A stretch of DNA of 64,000 bases from a bacterium. Its GTDB lineage: Bacteria; Chloroflexota; Dehalococcoidia; Tepidiformales; Tepidiformaceae. Each line of letters starts with the position of its first letter. The stretch's first letter is position 1. The stretch lies in assembly GCA_003577245.1 (NCBI GenBank), contig QEVS01000002.1, forward strand, positions 62,001 to 126,000, in the 5' to 3' direction. The notes below the pieces were generated by a model, which made no database searches, had not been told where the DNA came from, and worked only from the letters and a program-made list of their open reading frames with translations. Shown piece after piece: positions 6,162 through 15,057 of the stretch. The translations under genes were made by a program, and so were the position numbers.

Positions 6162-8447
6162 ATGAACAAGTCACAACCGGTTGAGAGGCGAGCTGGAGCC
6201 GTGAGCAACGGGCTGCCGTTCACGGGACGCGCGTCGCGGGCGGCGGCACGGCACCCCTGGCGGACGTTCGGTCTCTGGGTGGCGTTGCTGGCGCTGGCCT
6301 ACCTTGCAGCCGGGACCATGAGCCTGACGGCGAGCCCCGGCACGGCCGGGACCGAATCGACGCGAGCCAGCGACCTCATCAACGAGCGGCTTCGCCAGGA
6401 GACGCCACCAGAGGAGTATGTGGTCGTCGAATCGCAGACGGCGACAGCAGACGCGACAGGATTCGGCGAGTTTGTAGATGAGCTCGTCGCTGAGCTTCGC
6501 GGGGTCGAGACCGTCCGGTCTGTCACGAGCTACCGTGACGGCGGCGAGGGGCTGGTTTCCGGGGACGGTCACACCGTTCTCATCCCCGTGACGCTCACGG
6601 GCGACATGGCCGAAGCTGTGGATGCTGCCGGCCCCGTGGTAGAAGTGGTGAACGCGGCGAACGGCGCGGATGGGTTCCGCGTCACTACCGTCGGATTCGG
6701 GAGCGTGGAGGGCGAGATGTCCACGCTGCTGGAGGAGACGCTTCAGCAGGGTGAGCTCATCGGGATTGGCGTAGCCCTGGTTATCCTGGTGGTGGTGTTC
6801 GGCGCCGCGGTGGCGGCAGGCCTGCCCGTGGTGCTGGCGCTGCTTTCCATCTTCGTGGCTGCAGGCGCGACGGCGCTCGTCAGCAACGCGATGGAGATGT
6901 CGAACTTCGTGGTCTTCATTATCACGATGATCGGCCTGGCGGTGGGCATCGACTACTCGCTGTTCATCGTCCAGCGCTTCCGCGAAGAGCGCGCGCTCGG
7001 CCACGAGAAGGTCGAGGCTATCGCGACCGCGGGGGCTACAGCCAGCCGTACGGTGTTCTTCTCGGGCATGGCGGTGGCGATCGCGCTGGCCGGGATGCTC
7101 ATCATGCCCGACGCAACCTTCAGGAGCTTTGCGGTGGGCGCGATGCTGGCGGTGGCCGCGACGGTGCTGGCATCGCTGACACTGCTGCCCGCGGTTCTTG
7201 GCCTGGTGGGTGATCGGATCAACTGGCTGTCCATCCCGTTCGCCGGCCGGCGTGGGCGGCCCGGGCCGGCCGGCAGGGGCGCCTGGGACGCCGTTGTCCG
7301 GGGAGTAGTAGCTCGGCCAGCCATTAGCGCTGTGGTCACTGGTGTGCTGCTCGTGGGCGCCGCCACTCCGCTTCTTGGCATGAACCTGGGCAGTGTTGGG
7401 ATCAGCTCACTGCCTGACGACAGCGAATCGCGCCACGCGTTCGATGTCATCAACCGGGAGTTCTCCGAAGGGGTGCTGACGGCCGACATCGTTATCGACG
7501 CGCCGCGAATCGATGACCCGGCGGTGACGGAGGCGATCACGAAGCTGACCGCCTCGCTGGAAGGGGATGGCTTCTTCGGCGAACCCGGGCTCGAACGGAA
7601 CGAGGCGGGCGACCTGGCGCTCCTGACGGTGGCGATGCCGGGTGACTTTTCGAGCGCCGAGTCTCGGGCGGCGCTGGAACGGCTGCGCGGGGAGTACGTC
7701 CCGGACGCGTTCGATGGGGTGGACGGTGACGTCTACGTCGGCGGTCCGACGGCGGAGACGGTTGATTCGGTGGCGACGCAAAGGCATTACCTGCCGCTTG
7801 TGTTCACGTTCGTTCTTGGCTGCAGCTTCCTGCTGCTGCTGGTGGTGTTCCGCTCGATCGTGGTGCCGCTGAAGGCGGTGGTCATGAACCTGCTCTCGGT
7901 GGGTGCGGCCTATGGCCTTCTTGTGCTGGTGTTCCAGGAAGGGATTGGGGCAAGCGTCCTCGGCTTCCGGGAAGCGCCGGTCATCGAGTCGTGGCTACCT
8001 CTCTTCCTGTTCGCCATCCTGTTCGGGCTCTCGATGGACTACCACGTGTTCCTGCTGAGCCGCATCAAGGAGCATTACGACGAAACCCGGGACAACGCCG
8101 CATCGGTGGCACACGGGCTCCGCAGCACGGCGAGCATCATCACGGGAGCAGCGATGATCATGGTGGCGGTCTTTGCGGGGATGGCTTCGGGGGACCTGGT
8201 GGTGTTCCAGCAGGTGGGCTTTGGCCTGGCGGTTGCGGTCATCCTCGACGCCACCATCATCCGGATGGTCCTTGTGCCGGCGAGCATGGAGCTCCTGGGG
8301 GACTGGAACTGGTACTTCCCCGGGTGGCTGGAATGGCTCCCGAAGGTCAACATCGAAGGTTCGCGGAAGCAGGTTCCTGCAGCCGGACAGGCGGCCCCGG
8401 GAGCACTGCCGGGGGCTGTTGCGGAGCCGGCGGCCAGCGGAAGGTAA
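6162..8447 (+). CDS. MMPL/RND-family membrane transporter
   Basis: 761 residues from ATG 6162, chosen because GGAGAAGG lies just upstream. The architecture is the MMPL duplication: one transmembrane helix, an extracytoplasmic loop, a five-helix bundle, then the same again. The first bundle has GLAVGIDYSLFIVQRFREE and the second FGLSMDYHVFLLSRIKE, each carrying the conserved (I/M)DY motif used for proton relay in this family. Such proteins export lipids, siderophores or lipophilic toxins. It is divergent from the NarL-type kinase/regulator pair, which likely controls it. The substrate cannot be told. Confidence 0.88.
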   Translation: MNKSQPVERRAGAVSNGLPFTGRASRAAARHPWRTFGLWVALLALAYLAAGTMSLTASPGTAGTESTRASDLINERLRQETPPEEYVVVESQTATADATGFGEFVDELVAELRGVETVRSVTSYRDGGEGLVSGDGHTVLIPVTLTGDMAEAVDAAGPVVEVVNAANGADGFRVTTVGFGSVEGEMSTLLEETLQQGELIGIGVALVILVVVFGAAVAAGLPVVLALLSIFVAAGATALVSNAMEMSNFVVFIITMIGLAVGIDYSLFIVQRFREERALGHEKVEAIATAGATASRTVFFSGMAVAIALAGMLIMPDATFRSFAVGAMLAVAATVLASLTLLPAVLGLVGDRINWLSIPFAGRRGRPGPAGRGAWDAVVRGVVARPAISAVVTGVLLVGAATPLLGMNLGSVGISSLPDDSESRHAFDVINREFSEGVLTADIVIDAPRIDDPAVTEAITKLTASLEGDGFFGEPGLERNEAGDLALLTVAMPGDFSSAESRAALERLRGEYVPDAFDGVDGDVYVGGPTAETVDSVATQRHYLPLVFTFVLGCSFLLLLVVFRSIVVPLKAVVMNLLSVGAAYGLLVLVFQEGIGASVLGFREAPVIESWLPLFLFAILFGLSMDYHVFLLSRIKEHYDETRDNAASVAHGLRSTASIITGAAMIMVAVFAGMASGDLVVFQQVGFGLAVAVILDATIIRMVLVPASMELLGDWNWYFPGWLEWLPKVNIEGSRKQVPAAGQAAPGALPGAVAEPAASGR

Positions 8448-8509
8448 CGCCGGCAAACCCCCGGGACAGGCGCATGGAGCTTCGTCCGCCGCCTCCCCCT
8501 TGTGCTTCG

Positions 8510-8545
8510 CCGAACGGTTCACCTCTCCCGGGGTGGACCGTTCGG
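8510..8545. terminator. Strong hairpin between convergent genes
   Basis: Arms at 8510-8523 and 8532-8545 form 14 base pairs (one G-U) around an 8-nt loop. It lies between the convergent MMPL and permease genes, where a bidirectional terminator is expected. There is no T-run on either side, so its role as an intrinsic terminator is inferred from position and strength only. Confidence 0.4.
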
Positions 8546-8575
8546 CCGTTGGGGCAGTTCCAAGAGGGGCAACCG

Positions 8576-9490
8576 CTACGTGCCGCGGAGACGAGGGTCG
8601 AGGGCGTCGCGGAGGGTGTCGCCAAGGAGGTTGAAGCCGAGCACGGCGAGCGTGAGAGCAGCCCCGGGGTAGATGGTGAGCCATGGCGCCTGCTCGATGT
8701 GGCGCAGGCGGTCGGGGCTGAGCATGGACCCCCAGGAGACCTTCCATGTTGGGTCGTCGGAGGGGATTCCGAGACCGAGGAAGCTGAGGGCGCCTTCGGC
8801 GAGCATGGCCGAGCCTACGAGCACGGAGGCGGTAACGATGATCAGGGGCATGGTGTTGGGGAGGATGTGGATTGCCATGATGCGAAGCGGACCGGCCCCG
8901 GCCACGCGGGCGCTTTCGACGTAGGGCGCTTCCCGCAGGGAGAGCACCGAGCCGCGGACAATGCGCGAAACGTACGGGGTCACCACAAGCGCCAGCGCCC
9001 AGATGACGTTGAACATGCCCTGGCCGAGGACGGACCCGACCAGCATCAGGAAGATAATCGCGGGCATGGCCATCACGGCGTCGGAGAGCTGCTGAAGCAG
9101 GGTATCGGCCCAGCCACCGATGTAGGCGCTGATCATTCCCAGGACGGTGCCGGCCAGGGTGCCAAGGGCGGTGGCCAGCAGGCCGACAAGAAGCGAAACG
9201 CGGGCGCCGTAGACGGACTGGCTGAACGTATCGCGGCCAAGGCTGTCGGTGCCGAAGAAGTGGTCAAGAGAAGGCCCCGAAAGGCGCTCCGCGGGGTAGA
9301 TGGTGATGGGATCGTGGGTGGCGATGAAGGGCGCCAGGGCCGCCACCAGGCAGAGGATGGTGACGATGCTGACCGAAAAGACGGCTAGCGGACGGCGCAG
9401 AAAGAACCGCGCGGCCCGAACTGGGCGGCCGGGGCGGACCGTTACGGCATTGAGGTCGACTGAGCCGGCCGCGGACTCGTTCACGCTCAT
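8576..9490 (-). CDS. Oligopeptide-type ABC transporter permease (DppC family)
   Basis: A 304-residue inner-membrane permease of the BPD_transp_1 superfamily with an N-terminal OppC-type extension. About six hydrophobic helices are visible, and the EAA loop that docks the ATPase reads ESARVAGAGPLRIMAIHILPN. Its ATG at 9490 comes 2 nt after the stop of the partner permease, so the two are co-translated and form the heterodimeric channel of a peptide or nickel-type importer. It is the last gene of the operon; no ATP-binding subunits follow before the convergent MMPL gene, so ATPases must be encoded elsewhere. Confidence 0.9.
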   Translation of the reverse strand: MSVNESAAGSVDLNAVTVRPGRPVRAARFFLRRPLAVFSVSIVTILCLVAALAPFIATHDPITIYPAERLSGPSLDHFFGTDSLGRDTFSQSVYGARVSLLVGLLATALGTLAGTVLGMISAYIGGWADTLLQQLSDAVMAMPAIIFLMLVGSVLGQGMFNVIWALALVVTPYVSRIVRGSVLSLREAPYVESARVAGAGPLRIMAIHILPNTMPLIIVTASVLVGSAMLAEGALSFLGLGIPSDDPTWKVSWGSMLSPDRLRHIEQAPWLTIYPGAALTLAVLGFNLLGDTLRDALDPRLRGT

Positions 9491-9492
9491 GG

Positions 9493-10440
9493 CTACCGGA
9501 GCCTGACCCGGGGGTCGGAGGCGGCCGCCGCAACATCGGCGGCGAGGTTGGCGGTGACGGTGAGTGTAGCGACGAACATCACGATGCCGAGCATGAGGTT
9601 GTAATCGCGGGTGGAGAGCGCCTCCATGGAAGTCGACCCCAGCCCGGGAAGGTGGAAGAGGAACTCGACGACCACGGTGCCGCCCAGGAGGAAGACGACC
9701 TGGTTGCCAAGGACGGCAATCACGGGGATGGCAGCGTTGAGCAAGACGTGCCGGAGCACGACCGTCGTTTCGCGGAGGCCCTTGGCGCGGGCGGTGCGGA
9801 TGTAGTCGTGCCGGAGGACTTCGAGGACGGCGGAGCGGGTGAAGCGCATGGTGATGGAGCAGAGGTTGTAGCCAAGGATGAGGGCCGGCATCCAGAAGGA
9901 CTTCAGGTTCTCGACGGGGTCTTCCCAGAGGGGGACGTAGATATCGGGGGTGGCGTAACCGAACCAGAGCCCCCCGTAAACGATGAGGACGGTGCCGAGC
10001 CAGAACGCCGGCACGGCCAGCCCGGTGATGGAGACGACGCGAATGACGTAATCGAGCACGGTGTCCTGGCGCGCGGCGGAGATCACCCCGAGCGGTATGC
10101 CCACGAGCGTCGAGAAGAGGATGGAGAGGGCAAGCAGCTCGGCGGTTACGGGGAAGGTGTCGGCGAGGCGGCTGGCCACGGTTTGCTGGTCGCGGTAGAG
10201 CGACTGGCCGAGGTCGCCCTGGAGCGTGTTGCCCAGCCAGCGCAGGTACTGGACGGGGAGGGGGTCATCGATGCCGATCTGTTCGCGAAGGGCCTGGAGC
10301 TGGGCTTCGGGGATTCGTTGGGAGAGCTTGGCGAGAACAGGGTCTCCAGGGGCGGCGTGGATGAGAAGGAAGACGATGATCGAGACCACCCAGACGACAA
10401 CGAACGACGCTATCCCGCGCCGGACGATGTAGCCGGTCAC
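9493..10440 (-). CDS. Oligopeptide-type ABC transporter permease (DppB family)
   Basis: A 315-residue permease that begins at GTG 10440 with GGAGAAG upstream. It has the DppB-type N-terminal helix and conserved 'PGDPVLAKLS' loop, about six membrane helices, and an EAA loop (RTARAKGLRETTVVLRHVL) for ATPase contact. It would form the membrane channel with the DppC-type permease downstream and receive substrate from the lipoprotein binding protein encoded 55 bp upstream. The set belongs to the peptide/opine/nickel family; the real substrate cannot be read from the sequence. Confidence 0.92.
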   Translation of the reverse strand: MTGYIVRRGIASFVVVWVVSIIVFLLIHAAPGDPVLAKLSQRIPEAQLQALREQIGIDDPLPVQYLRWLGNTLQGDLGQSLYRDQQTVASRLADTFPVTAELLALSILFSTLVGIPLGVISAARQDTVLDYVIRVVSITGLAVPAFWLGTVLIVYGGLWFGYATPDIYVPLWEDPVENLKSFWMPALILGYNLCSITMRFTRSAVLEVLRHDYIRTARAKGLRETTVVLRHVLLNAAIPVIAVLGNQVVFLLGGTVVVEFLFHLPGLGSTSMEALSTRDYNLMLGIVMFVATLTVTANLAADVAAAASDPRVRLR

Positions 10441-10495
10441 CTGCTTCTCCGGGGCTCAGGAAGCGGGCCGAAGCCGGGAGCGGCGGCCCGCACCG

Positions 10496-12364
10496 TCAGG
10501 CCTTCTTCAGCTTCTGGTTGATCCAGACGACCTCGTTGCTCTTCTGGCCCCAGCCCACATTGCTCCAGGCGTGGATGGTATCGAGGACGTTGAAGGCCCA
10601 CGGCTGGCGCGCCGACAGCTTGTAGGGGTTCACGCCCCAGATGCGGTACGCCTCGCCCAGGTCGATCTTCATGACCTCTTCGAGCGCCTTGCGACGCTCT
10701 TCTTCCTTGAACAGGCGGCGCTGGTCGACGGTAAGCTTGTCCAGCTTCGGATCGTTGACCCAGAAGAAGTTGCGCGGGGACTTCGAGTTGAGGGGCCCGT
10801 AGGCGTACTGGTCAGGGTCCATGCCGGGACCGGCAAAGCCCGCAAAGACGCCGTCCAGGTCGCCCCACTGCTTGGCGAAGAGGGCGGTAGACCAGCGGGT
10901 CAGGTCCTGCACGCCGTACTCGTCGAGCACGACGTCAATCCCGGCGTTGCGCCAGTAGCCAATCATGAGCTTGGCCACATCGGTGCCAGTGCTGGGGATG
11001 GTGGAGACCATGACCTTCAGCGGGCGCCCCATCCCCTTTTCGGCGCCGGTAGCTTCCTTGAGGAGCTTCTTTGCTTCGTCGACGTTGTACTTGTGCGCTG
11101 CGCCGAGCTTGTCGAGCTCTTCGATTGACCAGGGCCAGTTGCGGCCGAAGTAGCTGTAGTCCTGGGCGTACCCGGGGGCGCCGAGGCCCTCGGCAACGCT
11201 ATCGATGATCCCGTTGATGTCGATGGCCATCTGCAGGGCGCGCCGGACGCGCCTGTCGTTCAGCGGGGGCTTATCGAGCTTGAGGACCATGTAGGGCTGG
11301 AACCCGGGCGGTGGGATCTCGACCTGCCCGAGGGCGCCGTTGACCGAGCCGACCACGTTGTCGAGCTCGGTCTTGCCCTGGACCCAGAGGGTGTCGAGGT
11401 TGCCGGAGCGGAACTGGGCCACCTCCTGGGGATGGTTGCCGAGAAGCATGGGCGCCTCGAACGCGTCGACAAACGGGAGCTGCTTGCCGCTCACGGGATC
11501 CTTGCGGAAGTAGGTGGGGTTCTTCTTCCCCGAGTGGACGTTGGGCGGGTCCCACTTGTCGAGGACGAAGGCGCCGGTACCGATGGGCGTCTTCTTGAAG
11601 ATGTCGGGCTTTTCGAAAGCCTCCTTTGCGAAGATGACCGCCACGGGGTACATGAGCGAGTTGAGGAAGTAGGCGGCGGGAGCCTTGAACTTCACGACGA
11701 CGGTGTGCTTGTCGGGGGTCTCAATCTTGTCGACTTCGGAGAAGATCGGCTGCTGGGCGATCCCCTTTGTGGGGTCCTGCGTGCCCTGGTAGACCTTGAA
11801 ACAGTAGGCAACATCTTCGGAGGTGAGCTCGCGGCCGCTGACCGGGGCAGTGTCGTGGAACTTCACGCCCTGGTGCAGCTTGAAGCTCACGGTCAGGTCG
11901 TCCTTCTGCTCCCAGCTCTGGGCGAGGTCCCCCACAGCGGGGTAGAGGTTGTCGGGGTTCTCCTTGTCGTTCATGCGGAACGTTAGGAGGCCGTTGAAGT
12001 GGGCGGAGGCAAAGGATGCGAGCGTATCGCCTTCGGGGCCGGTCACGTCCCAGCCGGTGACGCCGGGGTAGGTTGAGTAGCGGAAGGTGCCGCCGGACTG
12101 GGGGCCATCGGCCTGCCCGGCCAGGTCGGCGAAGCGGTATGAGCTGTACTTCTTGCGGTAGTCCACAAGCGTCTTGGAGATGCCGGGCGGGACGGGTTCG
12201 AACCCTGGCGGGAGCTTGCCATCGCCGCCGCCGTTGCCCTGCTTTCCATCATCGTCGTCGTCTCCGCAGGCGATGAGGATGCCGCCGGCCAGGCCAAGCG
12301 CCAGCGTCCGGCGACGTGTGACCGGGGTCCTGAGGGCTCGTTTCCAGTAGTTCTCTTCGCGCAT
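10496..12364 (-). CDS. ABC transporter substrate-binding lipoprotein (SBP_bac_5 family)
   Basis: 622 residues from ATG 12364, chosen for the GGGGAGG seven bases or so upstream. The N-terminus combines a Tat-like arginine run (TRRRTLALGLAGG) with a lipobox ending LIAC before an Asp/Gly-rich linker. The body is the family-5 fold: SWEQKDDLTVSFKLHQGVKFHD with GRELTSEDV is the conserved signature region. It captures its ligand outside the cell and hands it to the DppB/DppC permeases downstream. A good promoter lies 110 nt upstream. The protein is longer than the usual 520-550 residues, mainly because of the linker and an extended C-terminal lobe. Confidence 0.9.
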   Translation of the reverse strand: MREENYWKRALRTPVTRRRTLALGLAGGILIACGDDDDDGKQGNGGGDGKLPPGFEPVPPGISKTLVDYRKKYSSYRFADLAGQADGPQSGGTFRYSTYPGVTGWDVTGPEGDTLASFASAHFNGLLTFRMNDKENPDNLYPAVGDLAQSWEQKDDLTVSFKLHQGVKFHDTAPVSGRELTSEDVAYCFKVYQGTQDPTKGIAQQPIFSEVDKIETPDKHTVVVKFKAPAAYFLNSLMYPVAVIFAKEAFEKPDIFKKTPIGTGAFVLDKWDPPNVHSGKKNPTYFRKDPVSGKQLPFVDAFEAPMLLGNHPQEVAQFRSGNLDTLWVQGKTELDNVVGSVNGALGQVEIPPPGFQPYMVLKLDKPPLNDRRVRRALQMAIDINGIIDSVAEGLGAPGYAQDYSYFGRNWPWSIEELDKLGAAHKYNVDEAKKLLKEATGAEKGMGRPLKVMVSTIPSTGTDVAKLMIGYWRNAGIDVVLDEYGVQDLTRWSTALFAKQWGDLDGVFAGFAGPGMDPDQYAYGPLNSKSPRNFFWVNDPKLDKLTVDQRRLFKEEERRKALEEVMKIDLGEAYRIWGVNPYKLSARQPWAFNVLDTIHAWSNVGWGQKSNEVVWINQKLKKA

Positions 12365-12476
12365 GGTCGCCTCCCCGGGGACCGGCGGAGCCGCGGTGAC
12401 ACCGCAGGCCAGGTTGTTCACGCACAGGCTCCCGCTCTGCGGGCCGCAGCGCGGGAGACAATCACGGTTCGCGCCA

Positions 12477-12506
12477 CTTCTACACCCGGACGGATCCGGC
12501 AGTCAA
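12477..12506 (-). promoter_or_regulatory. Sigma70-like promoter for the ABC importer operon
   Basis: On the minus strand TTGACT (12506-12501) and TAGAAG (12482-12477) are separated by 18 bp, about 115 nt upstream of the binding-protein start. No other hexamer pair of equal quality was seen in the 266-bp divergent region. Confidence 0.45.
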
Positions 12507-12630
12507 GCAAAAACCTATGATTCCTATTCGCTACCTCTATCGAATCGAAATCGGGCCCGGGAGGGCCCGCAGGCAGGCCACCAACGGCCGGGCATTTGGC
12601 GTAGACTACGGCCACGTTCAGGAGGGTCCG

Positions 12631-13080
12631 ATGACCAACATACCGGCGGCGGCCGGGTCGGCCGCCAAACTCAAGCCCCTGCGCCCGGGGATGTTCAACC
12701 TGCCCGCGCAGGCGGATATGCCCGTGCGCCTGCTGGGGAACCGTTGCCGCGCGTGCGGCGAGCCGTTCTTCCCCAAACGGCACTACTGCGCGGCCTGCAC
12801 CAGCGGCGACCTGGAGGACACCGGGTTCTCGGAGACAGGGAAGATCGACACATTCACCGTGGTCCGGCAGCAGCCGCCGGGGGGGGCAATCGCGCCGCCC
12901 TACGCCATCGTGCGGGTGAAGCTGGACGACGGGCCGACCGTGCAGACTATCGCCACCAACTGCGACCCGGAGAAGCTGAAAATAGGCGACCGCGTGCAAC
13001 TCATCGCCCACCGGGTGATGGATGACGAGGCGGGCGCGACCGTTGTTTCGTTCATGGCCCAGCCTGTGAAGCAGGGCTGA
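12631..13080 (+). CDS. Zn-ribbon/OB-fold DUF35 protein, thiolase partner
   Basis: 149 residues from ATG 12631, chosen for AGGAGG 5 nt upstream. A rubredoxin-like zinc ribbon (Cys39, Cys42, Cys53, Cys56) precedes an OB-fold domain with the typical 'PYAIVRVKLDDG' strand. DUF35 proteins form complexes with SCP2-type thiolases and shuttle or position acyl-CoA. The gene is followed after 25 bp by such a thiolase, then an SDR and two flavoproteins, all on the same strand with short spacing, so it opens a five- or six-gene acyl-CoA operon. The substrate is not known. Confidence 0.85.
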   Translation: MTNIPAAAGSAAKLKPLRPGMFNLPAQADMPVRLLGNRCRACGEPFFPKRHYCAACTSGDLEDTGFSETGKIDTFTVVRQQPPGGAIAPPYAIVRVKLDDGPTVQTIATNCDPEKLKIGDRVQLIAHRVMDDEAGATVVSFMAQPVKQG

Positions 13081-13105
13081 CGCCCCAGCGCGAAGGAGAG
13101 AAGCA

Positions 13106-14242
13106 ATGCGAGAAGTTGTGGTTCTCGGCGCCGGCCTGCACCGCTTCGGCCGGTTCCCGGATTTGAGCCTCCAGGACCTTGGGCGCGAGGCCATCAAGAA
13201 CGCCCTCGCCGATTCGGGGGTTCCGTTCAAGGATATCGAAGTCGCATACGTGGGGCGGGTGCTCGCCGGCATGGGCGCCGGGCTAAGCGTGGTCTCGGAG
13301 ATGGGGCAGACGGGGATTCCTGTCATTAATATTGAGATGGCCTGCGGCAGCTCCACCAGTGCCTTCCGTGAGGCCTACCTTTCGGTTGCGAACGGCGTCT
13401 ATGACACGGCGCTGGTGGTGGGCTTCGAGAAGATGCAGCGCGGCATGCTGCAGATCTCCGAACAGGCGAGCTACCAGACGGTGATGGGGCTGGCGGTGAT
13501 GCCGGCCGCCTACGCCCTGCAGGCGCAGCGGTACATGGCCGACCACGAGGCCACGCCCGAGATGTTCGCGCAGGTGTCGGTGAAGTCGCACCGGAACGGG
13601 GCGCTCAACCCGTACGCGCAGTACCAGAAGGAGGTCACCATCGAGGAGGTACTGGCCTCGCGCATGATTGCCGACCCGATCACGCTGCTGCAGTGCTCGC
13701 CAACCACGGACGGTGCGGCAGCCGTGGTTATCTGCGCGAAGGAGAAGGCGGCCAAGTACAGCGCGGCCCGGAGCATGACGGTCGCCGGCTGGGCCACCGG
13801 TTCGGGGAAGTTCGAATCGCACGACGACGGTGAGGGTGACGCCGAGACGAACACGGGCGAGGTCACGCGGCTGGCGAACCAGGCCTACGCACGGGCCGGG
13901 ATTGGCCCGGAGGATGTCGACGTTACCCAGGTTCACGACGCGTTCAGCCCTGGCGAGGTGTTCACGATCGAAGGGCTTGGCCTGGTGAAGGCAGGCGCCG
14001 GGGCGAGGGCAGTGTGGGACGGCCGCACGGAGATCACGGGCGACATCCCCGTGAACACGGACGGGGGGCTCCTTTCGCGCGGGCACCCGATCGGCGCGAC
14101 GGGCGCTGCCATGGTGACGGAGATCTTCCGCCAGCTCACCGGCGAGGCCGGCCCCCGGCAGGTGAAGGGGGGCGATGCAAAGGTAGGCCTTATCCATAAC
14201 GCGGGAATCGGCGGGGTGAACATCCTCGTCTTCAAGCGGTGA
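13106..14242 (+). CDS. SCP2-type thiolase (acetyl-CoA acyltransferase family)
   Basis: A 378-residue thiolase-fold enzyme with the nucleophile Cys80 in EMACGSST, a His278 loop (VHDAFSPGEVF), His327 in GHPIGATG, and a C-terminal HNAGIGG in place of the second cysteine of classical thiolases. That is the pattern of SCP-x/lipid-transfer thiolases, which need a DUF35 partner; one is encoded immediately upstream. It should cleave or condense 3-oxoacyl-CoA in the cytoplasm. A good Shine-Dalgarno (AAGGAGAGAAGCA) precedes the ATG, and the SDR gene begins 10 bp after the stop. The acyl chain used is unknown. Confidence 0.9.
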   Translation: MREVVVLGAGLHRFGRFPDLSLQDLGREAIKNALADSGVPFKDIEVAYVGRVLAGMGAGLSVVSEMGQTGIPVINIEMACGSSTSAFREAYLSVANGVYDTALVVGFEKMQRGMLQISEQASYQTVMGLAVMPAAYALQAQRYMADHEATPEMFAQVSVKSHRNGALNPYAQYQKEVTIEEVLASRMIADPITLLQCSPTTDGAAAVVICAKEKAAKYSAARSMTVAGWATGSGKFESHDDGEGDAETNTGEVTRLANQAYARAGIGPEDVDVTQVHDAFSPGEVFTIEGLGLVKAGAGARAVWDGRTEITGDIPVNTDGGLLSRGHPIGATGAAMVTEIFRQLTGEAGPRQVKGGDAKVGLIHNAGIGGVNILVFKR

Positions 14243-14252
14243 GGAGCGCGGA

Positions 14253-15038
14253 ATGACGGGCCGGTTGCAGGGAAAGGCCGCCATCATCACGGGCGGAGGC
14301 AGCGGAATCGGGCGGGCGTGCGCTATCCGGTTCGCGGCCGAAGGGGCATCGGTGTGCGTCGCCGACCTGAGCCTGGAGGGGGCCGCGCAGACCGTGCACA
14401 CGATCGAGGCGAACGGCGGCGAAGCCTTTGCACTCGCCGTCGACACCACGCACGAGGCCGGCAACGAAGCGATGGTTGCCCGTTGTGTCGCGGCCTACGG
14501 CGGGGTGGACATCCTTGTGGCCGCGGCAGGGATCGGCAGCGGCCGGCCGCCATCAGATACGCCGCTGGAGCCGGTCACTACGCTGACCATGCCGATGGAG
14601 CACTTCCGGAAGATCATCGATGTGAACCTGTATGGCGTGCTCTTTTCGGACCGGGCGGTCGCGGGGTGGATGGTGGCGAATCGGCGAGCAGGGAGCATCA
14701 TCAACCTTGCTTCCGTGGCAGCGAAGGTCCCCCTGCCGGGCGCCGCCTACAGCGTGAGCAAGGCAGGGGTCTGGATGCTGACGAAGGTGCTGGCGCTGGA
14801 GCTGGCAACCACCGGAATCCGGGTCAACGCCATCGGCCCGGGCTTAGTGGAGACACCGATGACCGAGGCGCTGCGCTCCGACGAGGGACGGGCGCAGCGG
14901 GCGCTCAGCATGACGCCGACGGGGCGGTTCGGCCAGCCAGAGGAGATTGCGAGCACGGCGCTCTTCCTCGCCTCGGATGAGTCGTCCTACTTCACGGGGG
15001 AGATCCTGCACCCGGCAGGCGGGATCTTCACGGGTTAG
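14253..15038 (+). CDS. SDR-family oxidoreductase
   Basis: A 261-residue classical short-chain dehydrogenase. The cofactor motif is TGGGSGIG (13-20), an Asn at 125 (IDVNLYG) and the catalytic Ser154, Tyr166 and Lys170 (YSVSK) are all in place, with the usual PG motif (IGPGLVET) and C-terminal substrate loop. An Asp at the end of the second strand (VADLS) suggests NAD preference. Co-transcription with a thiolase and DUF35 protein suggests it oxidises a 3-hydroxyacyl-CoA or steroid-like alcohol to the ketone cleaved by the thiolase. The specific substrate is inferred only as 'acyl-CoA or similar'. Confidence 0.9.
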   Translation: MTGRLQGKAAIITGGGSGIGRACAIRFAAEGASVCVADLSLEGAAQTVHTIEANGGEAFALAVDTTHEAGNEAMVARCVAAYGGVDILVAAAGIGSGRPPSDTPLEPVTTLTMPMEHFRKIIDVNLYGVLFSDRAVAGWMVANRRAGSIINLASVAAKVPLPGAAYSVSKAGVWMLTKVLALELATTGIRVNAIGPGLVETPMTEALRSDEGRAQRALSMTPTGRFGQPEEIASTALFLASDESSYFTGEILHPAGGIFTG

Positions 15039-15057
15039 AGGGAGAAAGGAGAGGGGC

